A DNA stretch of 21,476 nucleotides from Acidianus hospitalis (lineage in GTDB: Archaea; Thermoproteota; Thermoprotei_A; Sulfolobales; Sulfolobaceae), in the NCBI GenBank assembly GCA_003086435.1, contig QEFD01000233.1, positions 1-21,476 on the forward strand, written 5' to 3'. A model generated the notes under the pieces. It was not told the origin of the DNA. It made no database searches and saw only the letters and a program-made list of their open reading frames with translations. Below are positions 16,010-21,476 of this stretch, piece after piece (the first letter of the stretch is position 1; each line of letters starts with the position of its first letter). The position numbers and the translations under genes were made by a program.

Positions 16010-16973
16010 CAATACCAGGTTTTAAGTTTTCCAAACTAAATAATAGCATATAGCTCTTTGCATCAGTTTCGCCTATAACTTTCTTTACAGCATTAAAAAT
16101 AACTTGTTTATCCTTGCCATGCAACATGCAATAACATAAATAATCCCAAGGCTTATTGCTCTCTCTTAAGACTACATGTGTGGCTTCATTTATATGAAGT
16201 GCGATGTTTTCGCATGCTTTCTCTATATCTTCAGTATCAATTAAAAGCATCGCGTTCTCTTTAATTCCTACTTTTTCGCCATTTAAAGTAGCTCCATAAT
16301 CTTTTACTACATGCTTATCTTTTAGCTCTTTAATTAGGTCTATTAACTGATCTTCTGTCATATTGAATTTTTCTGCTAATTCCTTAAATGGACGTTTAGT
16401 TATAGGTAACGGAACAGATAACGCTTTTAGTAATTCTTTACTAATACCTAATTCTTCGGCAGTTGGTATTTTTTCTGGTAATGTTGTTTCATTATTTTCA
16501 CTCCATGAAATTCCCCTAATTATATCATATTTTACACTTAATTTTAGTGATTTTTTAGAATATAGTACTATGTAATCTTTTGCATTAACTTCTTCCATTA
16601 AGTTCTTTATGTTATAATCCAGTTTTTCTCTATTCTCAGCTTTTATAACAAACCACACATTGTATTTTGGATGATTTCTTATGAAATTATGAGTTAATTC
16701 TCTAATTCCCAAGGCGATTCTTCTATACTTTTCAAGGTTTTCTAAAGGAATCTGTGCTGCAACTAATGCCCCATCCATACCTTTAGCTCTAAAGTTTATA
16801 TACATGCCAATTCTTTTTATTATCTCTACATCAACAAGCTTTTTTATCCTATCTATTGTTTCGTCTTCTGAAATACCTAGTCTTCTAGAAATCTCATAGA
16901 ATGGAGTAGGAGAGTAAGGAAAATGATACTCTAATTCCATAAGTAGTTTTTTATCAACTTCATCTAACTGCAT
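16002..16973 (-). CDS. Siroheme decarboxylase-like AhbA-AhbB fusion (tandem Lrp/AsnC fold)
   Basis: The 323-aa protein contains two HTH-plus-RAM units: HTH about 4-55, RAM about 65-145, HTH about 170-225 and RAM about 230-318. It would usually be called an Lrp regulator. The first unit has a [18 protein letters not shown] segment and the second [18 protein letters not shown] then YCMLHG. These match the SHCYxR..YNxxxMxHG pattern of AhbA/AhbB and NirD/L, which decarboxylate siroheme to didecarboxysiroheme in the archaeal haem pathway. I infer that enzyme role; a DNA-binding role remains possible. TTTTTTATTT on the minus strand (16993-17002) is about 25 bases before ATG 16973, so the message is probably leaderless. 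Confidence 0.7.
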   Translation of the reverse strand: MQLDEVDKKLLMELEYHFPYSPTPFYEISRRLGISEDETIDRIKKLVDVEIIKRIGMYINFRAKGMDGALVAAQIPLENLEKYRRIALGIRELTHNFIRNHPKYNVWFVIKAENREKLDYNIKNLMEEVNAKDYIVLYSKKSLKLSVKYDIIRGISWSENNETTLPEKIPTAEELGISKELLKALSVPLPITKRPFKELAEKFNMTEDQLIDLIKELKDKHVVKDYGATLNGEKVGIKENAMLLIDTEDIEKACENIALHINEATHVVLRESNKPWDYLCYCMLHGKDKQVIFNAVKKVIGETDAKSYMLLFSLENLKPGIVM

Positions 16974-16992
16974 ATATAGTTCTTTTCAATCT

Positions 16993-17002
16993 GAAATAAA
17001 AA
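16993..17002 (-). promoter_or_regulatory. TATA box of the AhbA/B-like gene
   Basis: Minus-strand TTTTTTATTT is about 25 bases before ATG 16973, in the 32-base gap after the flavoprotein gene. Confidence 0.45.
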
Positions 17003-17005
17003 ACG

Positions 17006-18406
17006 TTAGCTTAAACCCAGTTTATTTATAATTCCTCTTGCTGCCAGTATTCCTGTAGCAGCAGCTACATTTATTCCCCTTGACAATCCAGCTCCATCGC
17101 CTGCTACAAATAGATTATCTACCACAGTCTCCATGTTACTATCTACTACAGTCTTCACACTATAATACTTAATTTCTGGTGCATAAAGTAAAGTATTTGA
17201 AGAGTATATACCAGAGGCTATATTATCTAATCTTTCTAACCCTTCTACTAGGTCTGAAATTATTCTATATGGAAGTCCCATGCTTATATCTCCTGGTGTA
17301 ACGTCTCTGAGAGTAGGCTTAACAGTAGATCTATTTATTCTCTCCCAAGTGCTTCTTCTACCTTTCTCAAAATCTATAAGACGCTGAAGTATTGGCTTTT
17401 CTCCTCCAAGCCTTGTCATAAGCCTAGCAATACTTTTACCATATTCTATTGTATCTTCTAATGGATCAGAAAGTTTTATTGTAGCAAGGAATGCAAAATT
17501 GGTATTATTGCTTTTTCTATCAACGTATGTTTCTCCATTTACTCCTATGGTTCCATCGTCATAGACTTCTTTCATTATAAAACCTCTTGGATTAACGCAG
17601 AACGTTCTAACTTTATCGTCATACTTTTTAGAGTACATAATAATTTTTGGATCCCATACTGCAGATGTTAGCTCGTCCATAACGAAAGACTCTACTTCAA
17701 CTCTTACACCTATATCTAATGGACCTGGAACAGTGTCAACACCTAGCCTTTTAGTTTGCTCATAAAACCATTTTGCTCCAGCTCTACCTGGCGCTACTAA
17801 GACTATCCTTGACTCTATTTCACCTTTACTAGTTTTTAGATTAAACGAATTCCCAGTTTTTTCTATTTGATATACGTCTGTTAATTCAGAAATTTTTATT
17901 CCATTTTGTTCAATATAATTAGTTAAATTTTCTATTACTTGTGGACTTTTATCGGTTCCTATATGCCTTTGGACTATTGGTACAAATTCTGCACCGACTT
18001 TTGCAGCTTTCTTTTGAATTTCCTTTGTCTTCTCCGGGTCTGGTTTAAATAGTCTATCTTTTGGGGCTCCAAATTTTACAAAGATCTCATCTACGTAATT
18101 TATTAATTGTTGTGCAGCGTCCCAGCTACGCATAAGTTCGTGTAAATCTCCTCCTATATCTGGCCTTAGATTTATTATACCACTACTAAAAGTCCCTGCG
18201 CCACCAATACCGTAATTTATATGACAAGGATTGCAAAAAGTACACTTTTCTTTAGGAGTTAATAGCGGACAAGATCTTTTAGAGGCTCTAACTCCTTTAT
18301 CAACTAGTAGTATTTTATAATCGGACTTTCCTTGTAAAGCGTTTGCTAGTTCGTATGCAGCAAATAAACCTGCAGGTCCACCACCAATTATTACTACATC
18401 ATACAT
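17006..18406 (-). CDS. FAD-dependent dehydrogenase (COG2509 type)
   Basis: This 466-aa flavoprotein has the FAD-binding motif IIGGGPAG at about 6-13 and a second dinucleotide motif near the end ([13 protein letters not shown]), with [10 protein letters not shown] in the middle. [27 protein letters not shown] stretch (about 46-71) puts three cysteines in CxxCxxC spacing beside a conserved glycine loop. Substrate and electron partner are unknown. The start is ATG 18406: a GGTGA site (18411-18415) stands five bases upstream, so the GTG at 18415 is more likely part of that site. It follows purA by one base, suggesting one transcript with the purine genes. Confidence 0.82.
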   Translation of the reverse strand: MYDVVIIGGGPAGLFAAYELANALQGKSDYKILLVDKGVRASKRSCPLLTPKEKCTFCNPCHINYGIGGAGTFSSGIINLRPDIGGDLHELMRSWDAAQQLINYVDEIFVKFGAPKDRLFKPDPEKTKEIQKKAAKVGAEFVPIVQRHIGTDKSPQVIENLTNYIEQNGIKISELTDVYQIEKTGNSFNLKTSKGEIESRIVLVAPGRAGAKWFYEQTKRLGVDTVPGPLDIGVRVEVESFVMDELTSAVWDPKIIMYSKKYDDKVRTFCVNPRGFIMKEVYDDGTIGVNGETYVDRKSNNTNFAFLATIKLSDPLEDTIEYGKSIARLMTRLGGEKPILQRLIDFEKGRRSTWERINRSTVKPTLRDVTPGDISMGLPYRIISDLVEGLERLDNIASGIYSSNTLLYAPEIKYYSVKTVVDSNMETVVDNLFVAGDGAGLSRGINVAAATGILAARGIINKLGLS

Positions 18407-18407
18407 T

Positions 18408-19421
18408 TTATTCACCCAATTTCTCTTTTCTAAGATCTATTGTATCCATAGCATCTTCTCCAGTACCTATGAGAGTTATTGGCACTTTAAGTTGATCCTC
18501 TAGATCTTCTATCCATTTTTTGGCTTCGCTAGGTAATTTTTCGTACTCTCTTACTTTATATGCATCCTTAAATAATGCATCCAGCTTTGTTATTGCAACC
18601 TGTGTTGCCGTATTTAATTGGATTGCTTTCTTTGCCAATTTGATATTAAATGGTGCAACTCTTCTCTTTCTTCCAGTTACGGTTGCAATTTCAATTAGAC
18701 CTAATTTTTCAGCTTCTTCTTCGTTTAATTCTCCTTCTAACGGTCCATTTCCAACTCTAGTTACAAATGATTTAAACACTATTATTATATCTTTTACATA
18801 TTTTGGTCCAATTCCTATCTCACTAAGTATGCCAGACGAGGTAGTATTTCTACTAGTTACATAAGGATATTCACCATGATATAAACTTAAATATGTACCT
18901 TGAGTCCCTTCAGCTAAGATTTCACTTCCTTTTTCTATTTCTTCAATTAATGTATTAGGTACGTCTATTGTATATTTTGAAAGTTCTGGATAATCTTTTG
19001 CAAGCTTTAATATTCTTAATATCCTTTTTGCTTCGGCATATCCTACCCCTTGCCCTGTACTCCCTACCGATTTCATTAGGTTTTCGTCATTTCTTTCTTC
19101 ATAAATCTCTTTTTCAGTTATAATACCTACGTGATAATCCATGAAGAATCTATCTTCAGAATTCGTTTCCTTAAGTTCCTTAATTAATTCGGCTATAGAA
19201 GTTAATGCACCTGGCCCAAGCATTAGTTTAGTAGATTTATTTACAAATGCTGAAGGAATTATCCTTATTTTCCATTTATTATTATTATAACATACAGTGT
19301 GCCCTGCATTTATAGATCCTGTTCTTATAGCAATATGCGGTGAATCCTTAAGTGATAAGTAAGATGCCATTTTACCTTTACCTTCGTCTCCGTAGAATCC
19401 GCCAACAAGAATATTAAGCAT
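18408..19421 (-). CDS. purA: Adenylosuccinate synthetase (short archaeal form)
   Basis: It joins IMP and aspartate with GTP, the first step from IMP to AMP. At 337 aa it is the short archaeal form, about 90 residues below the bacterial enzyme. The phosphate loop [10 protein letters not shown] is at 8-17, GSINAGHTV at about 35-43, [13 protein letters not shown] near 124-136, and [12 protein letters not shown] near 248-259. It starts at ATG 19421, after a minus-strand TATA box at about 19453-19462 and a GGTG near the start, implying a leader of about 10 bases. The upstream PurP genes make a precursor of IMP, so this is a purine cluster. Confidence 0.94.
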   Translation of the reverse strand: MLNILVGGFYGDEGKGKMASYLSLKDSPHIAIRTGSINAGHTVCYNNNKWKIRIIPSAFVNKSTKLMLGPGALTSIAELIKELKETNSEDRFFMDYHVGIITEKEIYEERNDENLMKSVGSTGQGVGYAEAKRILRILKLAKDYPELSKYTIDVPNTLIEEIEKGSEILAEGTQGTYLSLYHGEYPYVTSRNTTSSGILSEIGIGPKYVKDIIIVFKSFVTRVGNGPLEGELNEEEAEKLGLIEIATVTGRKRRVAPFNIKLAKKAIQLNTATQVAITKLDALFKDAYKVREYEKLPSEAKKWIEDLEDQLKVPITLIGTGEDAMDTIDLRKEKLGE

Positions 19422-19452
19422 TTAACACCGTTTTGGTAAATATGCTCTCAAG

Positions 19453-19462
19453 ATATAAAAAA
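19453..19462 (-). promoter_or_regulatory. TATA box of purA
   Basis: Minus-strand TTTTTTATAT is about 36 bases before ATG 19421, leaving a leader of roughly 10 bases with GGTG near the start codon. Confidence 0.45.
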
Positions 19463-19540
19463 TTCTCTAATGGCAATCTATAATTATCAATACACATTTC
19501 TAGAGCGTTTAAATATGTAGTATTTACGATTAATTTATAA

Positions 19541-20587
19541 TTAAAAAATAACCTTCTCTTCTAATGACCTATTCATAGCTTCTTTAATTTCTATAGCTAT
19601 TCTTCTACCTAAACTTATTGGTTTGCCGAAATATAGCTTCGAATATTGACTACCTATCCCCATATAGGCATTAGTTCCTCCGCCAATTCTTGGTGCCACG
19701 TCAAAAACTACTATGTCTAAGTCTGGAGTTACTGAAAGCTGTAAAGTAAAAGGACCTATTATTCCAGGTGGCTCAAGTTTTTGTGTAGCTTCTACAAACG
19801 CATATCCTATTTCAAACAACTTCTCAAGTAAGCTTTCTCTTATAGTAGCTGGCTCGTGGCCAACTTCTATAAGTCTAGGAGTTCTATTTAAACTAAGTTG
19901 AATATCAGCAGGTAGTTTATAGAATTCATCCCAATCACTTTGTATTCTTCTATCTATACTAATAATTTCTGTCCTATTGAAAATAGGACTATAGAAATAA
20001 TTAACATTAAAATATGCTCCTAATATGAATTCTTCTATTACCATTTCCTTTATGCTTTCTTCATCTATTATTCCGTCCTTTTCTAGTTCCTCTAGTTTTT
20101 TATCAAAATCTTCCTTATTCTTAGCAAAAAAGAATCCTCTTTCTACACGTCTTTTTGATTCTGGAAGTTTTACTATAACCGCAGAATCTATATTATCTGG
20201 AGTATAAATTCTAGGTCTTCTAATTTTTGCTTCGTCTAACAATTTATAATAGTTCTTTTCGCCCTTTCTTTCTTCCCATCTAAGCATTTTTCTATTACCA
20301 AAAAATTTTACCTTCATATTCTCTAGATTATCGTAACCAACATAAACAGCAAGACTTCTATTTGGTACTATAATTGCATTTTCAGAAATTAGTTTTTGTT
20401 GAACGCTTTCTGACGGTATTTCTTTAAAATCGTTTAGTAAAATACATTCGTCTACTATTCTTTTAAACTCTAAATATGGTCTTTCTCTCCCTTTCTTACA
20501 CAACGCAATTGTGCTAAAACCTTCGTCCTTAGCCCCATCAAATACATCTAAAGCCGAATGACTAGCTAGTGCAGATATTCTAATCAA
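19541..20587 (-). CDS. PurP-like protein with divergent ATP-grasp loop
   Basis: PurP uses ATP and formate to turn AICAR into FAICAR in archaeal purine synthesis. This 348-aa member has the family start [30 protein letters not shown], and the C-terminal [19 protein letters not shown] with [11 protein letters not shown]. The glycine-rich ATP loop, GAKGGKGYF in its neighbour, reads [13 protein letters not shown] here, with almost all glycines gone. ATP binding may be altered, and it could be a non-catalytic partner or have a different substrate. It starts at TTG 20587 in a TTGA overlap with the upstream PurP gene, so the two proteins are coupled. Confidence 0.85.
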   Translation of the reverse strand: MIRISALASHSALDVFDGAKDEGFSTIALCKKGRERPYLEFKRIVDECILLNDFKEIPSESVQQKLISENAIIVPNRSLAVYVGYDNLENMKVKFFGNRKMLRWEERKGEKNYYKLLDEAKIRRPRIYTPDNIDSAVIVKLPESKRRVERGFFFAKNKEDFDKKLEELEKDGIIDEESIKEMVIEEFILGAYFNVNYFYSPIFNRTEIISIDRRIQSDWDEFYKLPADIQLSLNRTPRLIEVGHEPATIRESLLEKLFEIGYAFVEATQKLEPPGIIGPFTLQLSVTPDLDIVVFDVAPRIGGGTNAYMGIGSQYSKLYFGKPISLGRRIAIEIKEAMNRSLEEKVIF

Positions 20588-21476
20588 GTTGTAACTTCAC
20601 CAAGTTTATTTTCAAGTTTGGCTATTTTAATCTCTCTTGCAATCCTCCTGCCTACGCTCATGGGTTCGTCCCAATAAAGCCAACTATATGGACTTCCTTC
20701 TATATATAGATTTGTACCTGCAACTATTCTTCCAGAAAATTCGAATACTACTATGTCTAAATTATCTGTTACAATGGATTCTAGACAGAATGGCCCTATC
20801 ATACCAGGCGGAACATTTTCCTTTACAGTATTTACGAAGTTTTCAGCATATTCAAATGCCCTAGGTAATATGCTTTCTCTAGCTATAACTGGAATATTAC
20901 CTGCTACAACAAAAGTCGGCTCTACGCTAATAAGATTTGTTGGCAATCTTCTTAATCCGTCCACGTTAGTCTCATACCTAATATCCATTCCAGTTATTTC
21001 TACTCTTTTAAAAATAGGGCTATAAAAGAAGTGAAAATACATTGGTATTCCTATTACGTATTCTTGAATTATTACTTCATCTATAGATTTAATAAGTTTA
21101 GCTTCAAGTAATTTATTAAGACCTTCTTTTACTTCCTCCTTATTTTTTGCTATAAAATAACCTTTCCCACCTTTAGCTCCAGGTAACTTTACTATAACTA
21201 ATCTATCAACATCTTCTGGGCTTTCAAACGACTCTGGAATTTTTATCTTAGCCATTTTTAATAAACTCATTTTTTTATGCTGATTAGCTTCCCATTCAAA
21301 CAAATTCCTATTTCCAAATATTGGAGTTCTAATTCTTTTTACTCTTTCCATTCCTAAATACTCTATAAGGCTACCATGTGGTATGAATACACTTTCTTCA
21401 TTATTCTTGTTTATTAAATCTAACGCCTCATCTAAACTATTATAACTTCTTACTTCATCAATAAAATTGAATCTTT
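20584..21476 (-). CDS. purP: PurP, FAICAR synthetase (5' end beyond window)
   Basis: The frame stays open to the right edge, so the gene is partial; the ATG at 21351 is internal because family sequence ([12 protein letters not shown]) continues upstream of it. Motifs are [15 protein letters not shown], the intact ATP loop [44 protein letters not shown] and [11 protein letters not shown]. It catalyses formylation of AICAR with ATP and formate. It is closer to the canonical family than the downstream paralogue and is probably the main enzyme. The stop TGA overlaps the next start. Together with purA it covers steps into and out of IMP. Confidence 0.9.
   Translation of the reverse strand, partial: RFNFIDEVRSYNSLDEALDLINKNNEESVFIPHGSLIEYLGMERVKRIRTPIFGNRNLFEWEANQHKKMSLLKMAKIKIPESFESPEDVDRLVIVKLPGAKGGKGYFIAKNKEEVKEGLNKLLEAKLIKSIDEVIIQEYVIGIPMYFHFFYSPIFKRVEITGMDIRYETNVDGLRRLPTNLISVEPTFVVAGNIPVIARESILPRAFEYAENFVNTVKENVPPGMIGPFCLESIVTDNLDIVVFEFSGRIVAGTNLYIEGSPYSWLYWDEPMSVGRRIAREIKIAKLENKLGEVTT

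Noticed and set aside
20584..21351. ATG 21351 as start of the last PurP gene
   Set aside because: Conserved family sequence continues upstream in frame to the window edge, so the gene is cut, not short.

Overview
The window looks like chromosomal DNA of a crenarchaeon of the order Sulfolobales (Sulfolobus/Acidianus/Sulfurisphaera-like). This rests on the AT-rich base composition, many genes whose start lies about 26 bases after a TATA box, GGTGA-type ribosome binding sites at some internal starts, frequent TTG starts, and proteins characteristic of the group: Orc1-1, RadA, Sec61 beta, Elf1, GGGP synthase, TiaS, short archaeal PurA and PurP. Two fragments of SSV-type (fusellovirus) integrase genes read antisense through tRNA genes and point the same way. 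Everything is read from sequence alone; no database search was run.

Left part (1-5551). A tRNA-Arg(CCG) carries the N-terminal scar of an SSV1-like integrase. To its right is a tightly packed operon: rpiA, a SWIM zinc-finger protein, a 46-aa membrane protein, Elf1, GGGP synthase, Sec61 beta and an HTH-CBS regulator. This operon runs into the RNase P RNA gene. The first P1 strand of that RNA lies inside the end of the HTH-CBS gene and the second lies inside the end of the convergent tsr3 gene, so both proteins end in the same peptide, EEPQ. A two-way promoter drives tsr3 leftward and an Lrp-type RAM-domain gene plus tiaS rightward.

Middle (5552-8135). A degraded non-coding stretch and a frameshifted integrase fragment abut tRNA-Ala(TGC). 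Next comes a replication origin (oriC1 type) with three ORB elements, then orc1-1 (cdc6-1) and a DUF99 gene.

Right part. A leftward, overlapping cluster (8111-10857) encodes a CYTH protein, a SAM hydrolase that seems to start at an ACG codon, NMN adenylyltransferase and a double-hotdog thioesterase. A rightward group (10856-16009) holds an NSUN-type RNA m5C methyltransferase, a PUA protein, radA, a HIT hydrolase, threonine ammonia-lyase and a prephenate dehydratase whose start is out of frame. Leftward genes (16002 to the right edge) encode a fused siroheme-decarboxylase-like (AhbA/B) protein, a COG2509-type flavoprotein, PurA and two tandem PurP paralogues, the second cut by the window edge.

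The most noteworthy points are: the origin with its ORB array beside an integrase scar; two SSV-type scars at two different tRNA genes within 6 kb; the RNase P P1 helix shared by two protein ends; two genes without a usable canonical start codon; a symmetric two-way promoter; and a PurP paralogue that has lost its glycine-rich loop.
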